Of a DNA stretch of 64,000 bases, positions 54,424 to 62,908 are shown in pieces. A model generated the notes under the pieces. That model was not told the DNA's origin, searched no databases, and saw nothing but the letters and a program-made list of their open reading frames with translations. The DNA comes from CAKSFT01 sp045603125. Lineage in GTDB: Bacteria > Bacillota > Clostridia > UBA1381. The stretch spans positions 1-64,000 of the forward strand of contig JAZULN010000036.1 of NCBI GenBank assembly GCA_045603125.1. The letters are read 5' to 3'. A program made the position numbers and the translations under genes. Position 1 is the stretch's first letter. Every line of letters starts with the position of its first letter.

Positions 54424-54445
54424 TATATACTATTTCGTTTGGCAA
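54417..54445 (-). promoter_or_regulatory. Sigma-A promoter of nrdD-nrdG-dut
   Basis: TTGCCA (54440-54445, minus strand), 17 bp, TATAAT (54417-54422). Leader of about 95 nt. Confidence 0.78.
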
Positions 54446-54562
54446 GACCACATTATGCACAAAATTAAAAAAGTTTTTTGGTAAAAATACTTTAAATTTG
54501 CAAAAAAAGTAGAAAAGTATCTTTTATTGGCATAAGGTGTCGGCAAATTTGGGTGGGAAAGG

Positions 54563-54591
54563 TTGACACGTCGCCGCTATGGTGGTATAAT
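54563..54591 (+). promoter_or_regulatory. Consensus promoter of the LCP gene
   Basis: Perfect TTGACA and TATAAT with a 17-bp GC-rich spacer, about 45 bp before the AAAGG site. Confidence 0.85.
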
Positions 54592-54642
54592 ACTTAGGGT
54601 AAATTACATATTAAATTTCCAAAAGAAAGGTGGGTATGTGAT

Positions 54643-56322
54643 ATGAATAAAAATGACGAATTTGAAAATAATGATATTGAAAATGATATAGAATTTGAAG
54701 AAACTGAACCTAAGAAAAGCTCAATTGACAATATTGATGTTTCGGATATCTTTGGTAAGGAGGAAATTCCTTTTGCCATTGATGAGAGTCTGATTTCGGA
54801 AGACGGATATCTGGAAATCAGCGAAAATGCTGATTCGGAAGATGAGGAAATCGTTGATGAGGAAGAAATCGAGCCGGAGGAAGAAACTGAGCCGGTAAAT
54901 GATTCGGAAGAAGAAATCTATGTCGAGCCCGAAGAAAAGAAGGGCCCCAAAAGAGCAAGAAAAAAGGTTAAAAAGAAGATGCAGAAAAAGAGAATAGTAG
55001 TAATTATATTGTCGATAATTCTTTTGTTGCTCATTGGTATTGTCGGATTTGGTCAAAAGACCTGCCAGAGTTGTTGGGAGGCTATCAAAAATGCTCAGAT
55101 TTCAAAGGATAACCAGATATATCAGGAACTTGAAAAGATTGATACATCAAACATTGAAAAATACGAAAAAATCAATATACTGCTTTTGGGTGTTGACAAG
55201 GAAGGACTTCGCTGTGACTCGATAATGGTTATGAGTTATAACACAAAGACCCACAAAATAAATCTTATGTCAATTCCGAGAGACACAAGAGTCCGTGATG
55301 ATAAAATGGGCAGATACCGAAAGATAAATGCCTTAAGAAATACCGATATCAGTAAAGAATATGGACCTGCTGCTGTGGCAAAGGCGGTTAAAAACCTTAC
55401 CGGTATGCCTATTAACTATTATGTTGAGTTTTCATTTGATGCTTTAGATAAGACTATGGATATCTTAGGCCCTGTTACCTTTGATGTACCTGACTTAGAG
55501 GGTAAGGGAAGAGGTATGAACTACGATGACGGATATCAGGGACTTCATATCCACTTAAAGCCGGGTGTTCAGGAACTTTCAGGTAACCAGATTCAACAAT
55601 TCCTAAGATATAGAAAGAGTAACTATAGAGATGCAAAATACGTTGACGGAAGTGACCAGAAGAGAGTTGAAAGACAACAGGCACTTTTGGCGGCGATTAT
55701 TGACCAAAAGCTAAATCTTCAGTCGATAGCAAAGATTGACGATATCTTTGGGGAGGTCGGAAAAGGTTTAAAGACAACCTTCAGCACAGACGATGTTAAG
55801 GCGTATGCAGCATATCTTGCAAAGAATGTTCAAAATATTTCAAGCAAGAATATGGAGTCGGTTGTGATGCCGGGTATGGCAAAGACCATAGGCGGAGCGT
55901 CATATTATGTGGCTGACCCTGAGGAAATCGCAGAGGTTGTAAAGGAAATGTTCGGCTATGACGTGAAGGCGGAAGAGCTTTCAAATAGAATTAACAGGAA
56001 GTCCGGAACAACTGCTATGGCAGACGATGAGCCTGCCAAAAAGGAAGAAAAGGACGACAAGGATAGCCAGTATGCTGACCACGACGAGGAAGAAGAGGAA
56101 GAGCCTGAGGACGAGGAAGAGGAACTTCCAAAAGATGATTCCGAGGAAGAGCCAGAAGAAGATACTCCGGCAGATGAAGAAGATGAGCCAAAAGGCGATT
56201 CGGAAGAAAAATCGGAGGATAAATCGGATAGCGAGTCGAAAGATGAACCGTCCGGGGAGCCAAAGTCGGATTCGAAAAAAAACGATAGTACGGATGAAGA
56301 TGAAGTCGTATCACTTGACTGA
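54643..56322 (+). CDS. LytR-CpsA-Psr (LCP) family glycopolymer transferase with acidic N- and C-terminal regions
   Basis: 559 residues. A cytoplasmic N-terminus of about 115 residues rich in Glu/Asp then Lys, one membrane helix (about 118-140), and the extracellular LCP catalytic domain (about 175-400) with the NILLLGVDKEG start and the conserved arginine segment PRDTRV. LCP enzymes attach teichoic acids or capsule polymers to peptidoglycan from a polyprenyl carrier. From about residue 462 the protein is a low-complexity tail of Glu, Asp, Ser, Lys and Pro. The tail keeps the reading frame and ends at a terminator, so it looks real rather than a frameshift. Confidence 0.92.
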   Translation: MNKNDEFENNDIENDIEFEETEPKKSSIDNIDVSDIFGKEEIPFAIDESLISEDGYLEISENADSEDEEIVDEEEIEPEEETEPVNDSEEEIYVEPEEKKGPKRARKKVKKKMQKKRIVVIILSIILLLLIGIVGFGQKTCQSCWEAIKNAQISKDNQIYQELEKIDTSNIEKYEKINILLLGVDKEGLRCDSIMVMSYNTKTHKINLMSIPRDTRVRDDKMGRYRKINALRNTDISKEYGPAAVAKAVKNLTGMPINYYVEFSFDALDKTMDILGPVTFDVPDLEGKGRGMNYDDGYQGLHIHLKPGVQELSGNQIQQFLRYRKSNYRDAKYVDGSDQKRVERQQALLAAIIDQKLNLQSIAKIDDIFGEVGKGLKTTFSTDDVKAYAAYLAKNVQNISSKNMESVVMPGMAKTIGGASYYVADPEEIAEVVKEMFGYDVKAEELSNRINRKSGTTAMADDEPAKKEEKDDKDSQYADHDEEEEEEPEDEEEELPKDDSEEEPEEDTPADEEDEPKGDSEEKSEDKSDSESKDEPSGEPKSDSKKNDSTDEDEVVSLD

Positions 56323-56323
56323 T

Positions 56324-56354
56324 AAAAATCCCACATTAAATGTGGGATTTTTTA
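56324..56354 (+). terminator. Terminator of the LCP gene
   Basis: The hairpin AAAAATCCCACATT/AATGTGGGATTTTT with a T-run, directly after the stop. Confidence 0.92.
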
Positions 56355-56383
56355 TTGCAAAAATTATGGATAAGTGGTATAAT
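56355..56383 (+). promoter_or_regulatory. Promoter of the small membrane protein at 56545
   Basis: TTGCAA, 17 bp, TATAAT. It starts within the tail of the LCP terminator and gives a leader of about 155 nt. Confidence 0.7.
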
Positions 56384-56544
56384 GAATTCAACTAGGTTGA
56401 ATTCAGATAAATTCGCCTGACAGCTAGTTAAATGTGTTAAGGAACGCTAAATTACTTCGTAGCTAAATTGACTTTTAGTCAACTACACTGACAGTTCACT
56501 TTACCAGGGAGTCTTAAAAATTGTCCTTTGAAGGGGGAACGCAT
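56384..56544 (+). other. Repeat-rich untranslated leader
   Basis: In order: a perfect inverted repeat GAATTCAAC-TAG-GTTGAATTC (56384-56404), CTGACAG repeated at about 56417 and 56489, GCTAAATT repeated at about 56447 and 56463, and the inverted repeat TTGACT-TTT-AGTCAA (about 56469-56483). No coding sequence. It could be a cis-acting RNA or a remnant of mobile DNA. Confidence 0.5.
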
Positions 56545-57012
56545 ATGATGAAAAAGCTGGCAAAAGGTTTTGCAATAGGTTGTGGAGCTATACTTTTGTT
56601 GACAGTTGTTGCTATTGTTTGTTTCGTTGTGTGGTTTTTTAATTCAATTGATGACAGCCTTTCAAAAGAAGAAATTTTCAAATTAGTAAATAATAATTAT
56701 TCCATAATTTTAGACGATATTAGTGAAAATGATTTTGAAGACACTAAAAAATTAAAAGGAGTAAAAGAGGTTGATCCAGATACAGAAATTGTAGATTTTT
56801 ACTGTGGAGGAAAAGGACTTGGTTCTTCGACGAGTTATTATGGTTTTTATTACTCTCCCGACGGATTGCCAAAGTGTAGGAGTGATTTTGGAAGAATAGA
56901 ACTGTTAGAACCTGATGGTAATGGTTTTTCTATAAAATATTATGAGGGTGATAATAGATATTATACAGAAAAAATAAGAGATAATTTCTACTATTACGAA
57001 GCACATTTTTGA
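56545..57012 (+). CDS. Small single-pass membrane protein of unknown function
   Basis: 155 residues I do not recognise. One strong membrane helix (about residues 9-32) follows a KK-containing start, then a charged extracytoplasmic domain of about 120 residues rich in Asp, Glu, Tyr and Phe with two cysteines. The ATG at 56545 (or the next codon, also ATG) follows a GGGGG site; a TTG at 56521 is a poor alternative. It has its own promoter and an unusual structured leader. The AT-rich, tyrosine-rich coding sequence looks unlike its neighbours, which may mean recent arrival. Confidence 0.75.
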   Translation: MMKKLAKGFAIGCGAILLLTVVAIVCFVVWFFNSIDDSLSKEEIFKLVNNNYSIILDDISENDFEDTKKLKGVKEVDPDTEIVDFYCGGKGLGSSTSYYGFYYSPDGLPKCRSDFGRIELLEPDGNGFSIKYYEGDNRYYTEKIRDNFYYYEAHF

Positions 57013-57157
57013 GCTATCTCTAAATCTTGTAGCTTTATATTCAATGTAGGGAATGAAATTATGTATTTTAGCGGAACAATAAAGCTGTCGTTTATAAATA
57101 GTTATGAATTGAAGTAAATTACATTGTGAAAATATCCTGTTAAAATGGGGGAATAGA

Positions 57158-58720
57158 ATGTTTAAAAATTTAAAAGTATATCTTTTTCTGGCTGTTTTTC
57201 TATTGACCCTTTCGGGTTGCGGCGAGGAAGAGATCAGCACAAATGTCCAGAGTGGCAAGCTAATAGTTAATGAAAATGAAAATGAGATAAATCTTGCGGT
57301 TACAAACTTTGACACATTCAATCCCATAATGACCAGATCCGAGTCGGTGTCGGAGTTTGTAAAGAATGTATATGAGCCGCTTTTTGAATACGACGAGCTA
57401 TATAACCCTATGCCTGTTCTGGCAGAAGGGTATACCTTGTCAGCTAACGGCATGGTTGCGTCTTTTAATGTGAAAAATGTTTCATTTCACGATTCCACTA
57501 TGCTGTCTCCAAAGGATGTAGTCTACACTGTCAATATGATAAAAAATACCGACAGTATTTATTCTGATAACGTTAAGTATATAAAGAGTATCTATAGTGA
57601 TGAAAACGGCAGAGTGTATATTGAACTTACAAAGCCTATAGTTAATTTTTCGGGGGTTTTGAATTTCCCCATAGTAAAAGAGGGGACACCTATGGAATAT
57701 GACTCAAACTTTATTCCGATAGGGACAGGCCCGTGTAAGTATTATGGAAAGCGTACAACCAACGAGATAGTTTTTACATCAAATGAGGACTGGCACGGCG
57801 GTGAAACAGGGTTTAAAAATGTCTTGGTAAATATTTTTAAAGATGAATTTACCGTAACCCACGCCTTTGATGCGGGTGAGGTTGATGTTTTAGCAAGCAA
57901 GCTCATAAAAAATGAGGAGATTTCACCACGAAGTGAACACACAAAAAATGAGTATATAACTAATTCTTTGACCTTCCTCGGAATTAACAATACATCTTCA
58001 AAGCTTTGCGGGAAATACACCAAAAAAGCCTTAGAGTTATTGTGCGACATACAAGGAATTGTAGACGTGGAGGTTTACTCAAAAGGTCAGGTGGCAAAGG
58101 TGCCAATCAATCCGTCGGCATGGTTCTACCCTGAGATTGCGGAGGAAGCAAGAGATTTTGAAACGGTAAAAAAAATCCTCGAAAAAGACGGATGGAAAAA
58201 GGATTCCTTGGGCTACTTCAGAGATTTTGAAGGGGCAAGACAAGACCTTACAGTAAAGATTTTAGTAAACAAGGATAATGAAGAAAAGGTAAGGATTGCC
58301 AAAAACATTGCCGAAAGTTTTAAAAGCTTTGGGATTGGCGTAACCCTAAGAGAGCTGAGTTTTGAACAATATCGTGAAGAAGTTTCGGCAATGAACTATG
58401 AGCTTTTTATTGGTGAAGTTTTAATGGACGATAGTTCAGATCCAAGCTTTTTAACTGCATCTTCGGGAAATTATTTCGGATACCAAAATCAGGTTTTAGA
58501 CCAGATTTTAAATGAAATGGCAAAGACGTATGATACGGCAAGAATTATGGAGTGGGCGGTAAAATACGGCGAAGTATTTAACGATGAAGTACCCTTTATC
58601 CCTCTCTTTTTCAGAAAAGAAACCGTTATATATAATAAAAATATAGCCGGCATTGCGGTGCCGAATAATCTCGGGATATATCGGGATATTGACAAATGGT
58701 ATATTTCAAAAACCAAGTAA
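57158..58720 (+). CDS. Family 5 extracellular solute-binding lipoprotein (peptide/oligopeptide type)
   Basis: 520 residues. Type II signal peptide with lipobox LSGC (lipid cysteine C21), then a DppA/OppA-like two-lobe fold with VKNVYEPLFEYDE near residue 70 and an NFSGVLNFPI segment. Such proteins bind peptides, nickel or sugars for an ABC importer, yet no permease or ATPase gene is near. The next gene, 12 bp on, is an RpiR-type regulator, so the ligand may be a cell-wall fragment or sugar that this regulator senses (inference). GGGGG site. Confidence 0.88.
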   Translation: MFKNLKVYLFLAVFLLTLSGCGEEEISTNVQSGKLIVNENENEINLAVTNFDTFNPIMTRSESVSEFVKNVYEPLFEYDELYNPMPVLAEGYTLSANGMVASFNVKNVSFHDSTMLSPKDVVYTVNMIKNTDSIYSDNVKYIKSIYSDENGRVYIELTKPIVNFSGVLNFPIVKEGTPMEYDSNFIPIGTGPCKYYGKRTTNEIVFTSNEDWHGGETGFKNVLVNIFKDEFTVTHAFDAGEVDVLASKLIKNEEISPRSEHTKNEYITNSLTFLGINNTSSKLCGKYTKKALELLCDIQGIVDVEVYSKGQVAKVPINPSAWFYPEIAEEARDFETVKKILEKDGWKKDSLGYFRDFEGARQDLTVKILVNKDNEEKVRIAKNIAESFKSFGIGVTLRELSFEQYREEVSAMNYELFIGEVLMDDSSDPSFLTASSGNYFGYQNQVLDQILNEMAKTYDTARIMEWAVKYGEVFNDEVPFIPLFFRKETVIYNKNIAGIAVPNNLGIYRDIDKWYISKTK

Positions 58721-58732
58721 AGGAAGAGGATT

Positions 58733-59584
58733 ATGGAGAATATTCTTTTAAAGATTAACGAGAAAATGGATACCTTCAGTAAGGGTCAGAAGTTAATAGG
58801 AAAGTATATTTTGGAAAATTTCGATAAAGCTGCTTTTATGACAGCACAAAGCCTTGCTTCTGAGATTGGGGTCAGTGCGTCGACGGTTGTAAGATTTGCC
58901 TTTGAGCTTGATTTTGACGGATACCAGAAGTTTCAAAAAAGCCTTCGGGATATCACCATAAAAAAATCCACACCCTACCAGAGAATTGAAATTGCATCCC
59001 GTAATATGAGTGAGGAAAATGTTTTATCAAGTGTTTTGAAAGCCGATATTTCAAATATTATGAGCACTCTTGAGGAAATCGACGAGGAGCATTTTGAAAA
59101 AGCGGTGGATGCTGTAATGGGTGCCAAAAATATTTATATTATGGGGGTAAGAAGTACATCGGCTCTGGCCTCTTTTGCAGGACTCTACTTTAACTTGATT
59201 TTTGAAAACTCCCATGTTATACGCTCAAATTCCGGTGCTGATATCTTTGAGCAGCTGCTACACATAAAAAAGGGAGATGTGGTTATCGGGATAAGTTTTC
59301 CGAGATACTCAAAGAACACAAAAATGGCTTTGGAATACGCAAAAAAGCAGGGTGCAACGGTAATTTGTATTACCGACAACATTAATTCGCCCGTTGTTAA
59401 ATATTCCGACTATTGCCTGACCGCAAGAAGCGGTATGGAGTCCTTTGCCGACTCTTTGGTAGCACCAATGAGTGTTATTAACGCCTTTATTGCGGCAGTT
59501 GGTATAAAGAAGAAAAACGAAGTCAAGGACGTCTTTGAAAAGCTTGAGACGATTTGGGACGAGTATGAGGTTTATAGTAAATAA
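58733..59584 (+). CDS. MurR/RpiR-family transcriptional regulator
   Basis: 283 residues. N-terminal RpiR helix-turn-helix domain (about 1-77, with the ASEIGVSASTVVRFAFELDFDGY recognition segment) and a C-terminal SIS sugar-phosphate domain (about 110-250, GVRSTSALASFAG and GISFPRYSKNT). Members sense phosphosugars such as MurNAc-6-phosphate. No sugar operon is close; the upstream binding lipoprotein is the natural candidate target. It shares one base with the next gene. Confidence 0.92.
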   Translation: MENILLKINEKMDTFSKGQKLIGKYILENFDKAAFMTAQSLASEIGVSASTVVRFAFELDFDGYQKFQKSLRDITIKKSTPYQRIEIASRNMSEENVLSSVLKADISNIMSTLEEIDEEHFEKAVDAVMGAKNIYIMGVRSTSALASFAGLYFNLIFENSHVIRSNSGADIFEQLLHIKKGDVVIGISFPRYSKNTKMALEYAKKQGATVICITDNINSPVVKYSDYCLTARSGMESFADSLVAPMSVINAFIAAVGIKKKNEVKDVFEKLETIWDEYEVYSK

Positions 59585-60810
59585 TGGAGAATAAAACTGT
59601 TATTGTAATCGGAGGCGGACCGGCGGGGCTTATGGCGTGTAAAAGATTAGCCGAAAGAGTTCAAAAGGTCATACTGATAGAAAAAAATAATATTCTTGGG
59701 AAAAAGCTAAGAATCACCGGTAAGGGCAGATGTAACATCACCAATTCTGCCGATATGGAGGATTTTATTAAAAATGTCCCGACCAACGGCAAGTTTTTAT
59801 ATAGTGCCTTTTATAGCTTTACAAATCAGGATGTTATCAATATGTTTGAAGAGTCGGGAGTAAAGACCAAGGTTGAGCGGGGTGGAAGGGTTTTCCCCGA
59901 GTCCGATTCTGCAAAAGATGTTGCCGAGGCTATGAAGAAAAATGCCTTAAAGCCTAATGTTTCATGGATAAAGGCGGAGGCAAAAGAAATTCTAACCGAC
60001 GGTGAGAAGGTTTTAGGAGTTTTGACCGACAAGGGAAAATTTGAAGGTGAAAGCGTAATTATTGCTACGGGGGGAAGATCATATCCCTTAACCGGGTCTG
60101 ACGGCGTGGGTTATAAAATATGCCAGGCGTTAGGTCACACCTTGGTTGAGCCAAAGCCGTCGTTGATTCCAATTGTTACTCATGAAAAATGGGTTAAAGA
60201 TCTTATGGGCTTATCCCTTAAGAATGTGGAGTTAAAGGTATATAAAAAAGGGAAAAAGGAGATTTTTTCCGACTTTGGCGAGATGTTATTTACCCATTTT
60301 GGGATATCGGGGCCTATAGTTTTGTCGGCATCAAGCCATATGAAAAATATAGACCGTGAGGAATATACAATAAAAATAGACTTAAAACCGGCATTGGATA
60401 AAGATCAGCTCGATAAAAGAATATGCCGGGATTTTGAGAAATATATAAGAAAGCAGCTTATAAATTCACTTGATGATTTATTGCCAAAGGCCTTGATTCC
60501 GGTGGTAATTGACCTTGCCGGACTGGATGCCCATAAGGCAGTAAATATTATAACTAAGGAAGAGCGTGGTAAGCTTGTTGAGGTATTAAAAAACCTACCC
60601 CTTACCGTAAAAGGATTTCGCCCAATCGATGAGGCGATTATAACCTCAGGAGGGATTAAGGTATCGGAGATAAACCCACAGACTATGGAATCAAAGCTTA
60701 TTTCCGGACTATTCTTTGCAGGTGAAATTATAGATGTAGATGCATATACAGGCGGATTTAATCTGCAAATAGCCTTTTCAACAGGCTATCTTGCGGGGGA
60801 TAACGCGTAA
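59584..60810 (+). CDS. BaiN/HI0933-type FAD-dependent oxidoreductase
   Basis: 408 residues. FAD-binding GGGPAGLMA at the N-terminus, the GKKLRITGKGRCNITN family signature near residue 40, VIIATGGRSYP in the middle and GEIIDVDAYTGGFN at the C-terminus. The family includes BaiN, proposed to reduce bile-acid intermediates, and many uncharacterised flavoproteins. Substrate here is unknown. It starts at the last base of the regulator gene and is followed by hutP. Confidence 0.88.
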   Translation: MENKTVIVIGGGPAGLMACKRLAERVQKVILIEKNNILGKKLRITGKGRCNITNSADMEDFIKNVPTNGKFLYSAFYSFTNQDVINMFEESGVKTKVERGGRVFPESDSAKDVAEAMKKNALKPNVSWIKAEAKEILTDGEKVLGVLTDKGKFEGESVIIATGGRSYPLTGSDGVGYKICQALGHTLVEPKPSLIPIVTHEKWVKDLMGLSLKNVELKVYKKGKKEIFSDFGEMLFTHFGISGPIVLSASSHMKNIDREEYTIKIDLKPALDKDQLDKRICRDFEKYIRKQLINSLDDLLPKALIPVVIDLAGLDAHKAVNIITKEERGKLVEVLKNLPLTVKGFRPIDEAIITSGGIKVSEINPQTMESKLISGLFFAGEIIDVDAYTGGFNLQIAFSTGYLAGDNA

Positions 60811-60822
60811 ATGGAGGTAGTT

Positions 60823-61230
60823 ATGGATACAAGTAAAGCATCGGCTATTGCAGCAATAAAGCTTGCGATTTCAGAAAGCCGTGAAGATGAAAATCAACTT
60901 AAGGAAGAATTTTTAAAGCAGGGGGTTAAAACTGCCGCGGTAAATTACGGTGGCGGGTTTGAAACATCGGTTGTAAAACTCTTAGAGCGTGCCGTAGTTG
61001 CGGCAAAGCGTGAAGGCGTAATCGATGATTCCCATGCCGAGGAAGGTGCGGTTGCCGGTGCAACTCATGAGGCAATAAGTCAGATTATTACAAAATCTGT
61101 CGGCTTAAACCTTGGCGGAAAGATTGCTATTGCGAGAAATTCAGGACACATTTCGGTATGTGTATTCTTTGGTGTAGGGTTATTAAACTTAAACGATGTC
61201 GTAATAGGACTAGGACATCGTGCGGTTTAA
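60823..61230 (+). CDS. hutP: HutP-family RNA-binding antiterminator
   Basis: 135 residues, close to HutP length. In Bacillus subtilis HutP binds hut leader RNA with histidine and Mg2+ and lets transcription pass a terminator. The metal/histidine segment HAEEGAVAGATHEA and the GGKIAIARNSGHISVCVFFGVG core are well kept. I start it at the ATG at 60823; the ATG at 60811 carries the GGAGG site within its own coding sequence. No hut genes are in this window, so its target must be elsewhere or different. Confidence 0.9.
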   Translation: MDTSKASAIAAIKLAISESREDENQLKEEFLKQGVKTAAVNYGGGFETSVVKLLERAVVAAKREGVIDDSHAEEGAVAGATHEAISQIITKSVGLNLGGKIAIARNSGHISVCVFFGVGLLNLNDVVIGLGHRAV

Positions 61231-61269
61231 TTGATAAAAATAATTTTTTAAATAAAAGGAGAAATTAAA

Positions 61270-62211
61270 ATGGGAAAAAAAGCGTATTTCTACATTGATG
61301 ATGTTATCTGGCCGTTTCGTGATTTAACAAGAAACAGACCTAAATCAATTTTTGACCAGCATCTTTTAGGCATGCTAAAGGAGGCTCACGAAAAGTATGA
61401 TTTGAAGGTTACAATCAACTGTTTTTACCGTACCGACTATTCATATGGCGACGACGAGTTTACCCTTGCTGAGATGACAGATGCCTATAAGGCAGAATGG
61501 GAAGCAAATTCTGATTGGCTTAAAATCGGATATCACTCAAAGCAGGAGTTCCCTGACTATCCGCTGATTAACGTGGAATATGACGATATGAAAAATGAAT
61601 ATATGAGGTTTGTAAATGAAGTAAAACGTTTTGCCGGTGAGAGTATTTTGATGAAGTCGATAAACCCACATTGGTGGCCTGTAAGTAAAGACGGTTGCCG
61701 AGCGTTATCCGATTGTGGAATAAAGCTATTTAGCTGTACATACGGTGATGTTAAGGAATATAACGGCGACCCGACAACCATTCCATACGGTCATGCTTTC
61801 AGACTTTTGCAAAACCGTAAGCCTGAGTCAAAACTTTTCACAAGACCGGGAAGAGACGTTGCGGTTAGAAACTCTCTTTGTGCATATAATCATTTAACAA
61901 CCGAAGAAGCAAATGAAATTAACGGTACATTTAAGACAATCTACAAGGAAGAACTTGGTATTCACTTTAAGAAATTCGGTAATGGTGGTGTATGCTTAAA
62001 TACCACACCGTTAGATGAAATTAAAGGGGATATGGAAAGGGGTCTTGGTGCAGAATACTGCTGTTCTGCAACTCACGAGCAATACGCATACCCTGAATAT
62101 CATGCTTATCAACCCGACACAAAAGAAAAGATCTTCACCATGTGTGAAACATATCTTAAAAACGGTTATGAATTTTTCTTTGTAGATGAGTGCTTGGATA
62201 AATTAGAGTAA
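61270..62211 (+). CDS. Unrecognised cytoplasmic protein, possibly polysaccharide-deacetylase-like
   Basis: 313 residues with no signal peptide or membrane helix. The start KAYFYIDDVIWPFRDL, a central YHSKQEFPDYP stretch and an INPHWWP segment suggest a NodB-like barrel (Asp-Asp and two His as possible metal ligands), but I cannot assign it. There are six cysteines and many aromatic residues. AAAGGAG site; 39 bp after hutP and 23 bp before cmk. Glycoside-hydrolase-like proteins are an alternative. Confidence 0.6.
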   Translation: MGKKAYFYIDDVIWPFRDLTRNRPKSIFDQHLLGMLKEAHEKYDLKVTINCFYRTDYSYGDDEFTLAEMTDAYKAEWEANSDWLKIGYHSKQEFPDYPLINVEYDDMKNEYMRFVNEVKRFAGESILMKSINPHWWPVSKDGCRALSDCGIKLFSCTYGDVKEYNGDPTTIPYGHAFRLLQNRKPESKLFTRPGRDVAVRNSLCAYNHLTTEEANEINGTFKTIYKEELGIHFKKFGNGGVCLNTTPLDEIKGDMERGLGAEYCCSATHEQYAYPEYHAYQPDTKEKIFTMCETYLKNGYEFFFVDECLDKLE

Positions 62212-62234
62212 ATTTAAGGAAGGAAACAAATATT

Positions 62235-62906
62235 ATGTTTAATGTAGCTATTGACGGGCCTGCCGGTGCCGGAAAAAGTACAGTTTCTAAAGAAATTGCC
62301 AAAAGATTGGGGATAATTTATATAGATACGGGAGCGATGTACCGTGCGGCGGCACTTTATGGAATAAATAAAGGCATAAAGATTACAGCTGAGAATATGG
62401 AGCCTTGCCTTGACGAGATTAACATTGACATAAAGTACGACCAAAGGGGTCAGAGAATATTTTTAAACGGGGAAGATGTCAGCGAGAGAATAAGGGAGAA
62501 GGATGTAAGCATCGGGGCATCGGACGTGGCGGTTATTCCGGCGGTTCGCCTAAAGCTTGTGGATATCCAAAGAGCGCTTGCGAAAAAAAGCTCGGTCATT
62601 ATGGATGGACGTGATATCGGCACATATGTTTTGCCCGATGCAGACGTAAAAATCTTTTTAACTGCAAGCTCGGATGAGCGTGCAAAAAGAAGATGCCTTG
62701 AGATGAAAGAAAAAGGGATGGAAGCAAATTTCCAAGACGTAAAACGTGACATTGAATATCGTGACAAACAGGATTCGGGCCGTGAATTTGCACCGCTAAA
62801 GCAGGCAGAGGATGCAGTTTTGGTTGACAGCAGTGATCTTACATTCAGTGAGGTCGTGGACAAAATTATAGCAGTCATTAAGGAAAAGTGCAGGGTGGTG
62901 GAATAA
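62235..62906 (+). CDS. cmk: Cytidylate kinase
   Basis: 223 residues. P-loop GPAGAGKST (about 8-16), IDTGAMYRA segment and MDGRDIGT motif. It phosphorylates CMP and dCMP. Start with an AAGGAAG site. The order cmk-plsC-ispH is common in Clostridia, where the last gene is often fused to ribosomal protein S1. Confidence 0.96.
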   Translation: MFNVAIDGPAGAGKSTVSKEIAKRLGIIYIDTGAMYRAAALYGINKGIKITAENMEPCLDEINIDIKYDQRGQRIFLNGEDVSERIREKDVSIGASDVAVIPAVRLKLVDIQRALAKKSSVIMDGRDIGTYVLPDADVKIFLTASSDERAKRRCLEMKEKGMEANFQDVKRDIEYRDKQDSGREFAPLKQAEDAVLVDSSDLTFSEVVDKIIAVIKEKCRVVE

Positions 62907-62908
62907 AG

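Larger units (their letters stand above)
54315..54642. other. Divergent regulatory region between nrdD and the LCP gene
   Basis: 328 bp with no gene. It holds the nrdD promoter and two NrdR-like boxes on the left and a consensus promoter for the LCP gene on the right. Between about 54446 and 54562 I see only AT-rich sequence. Confidence 0.8.

Noticed and set aside
55956..56336. Serine/phenylalanine-rich open frame on the minus strand
   Set aside because: It is the complement of the Glu/Asp-rich tail of the LCP gene; repeated GAA/GAG codons read as TTC/CTC on the other strand. No ribosome site.
56020..56395. Lysine/arginine-rich plus-strand frame within and past the LCP tail
   Set aside because: A frame-shifted reading of the acidic repeat; the main frame runs to a stop followed by a terminator.
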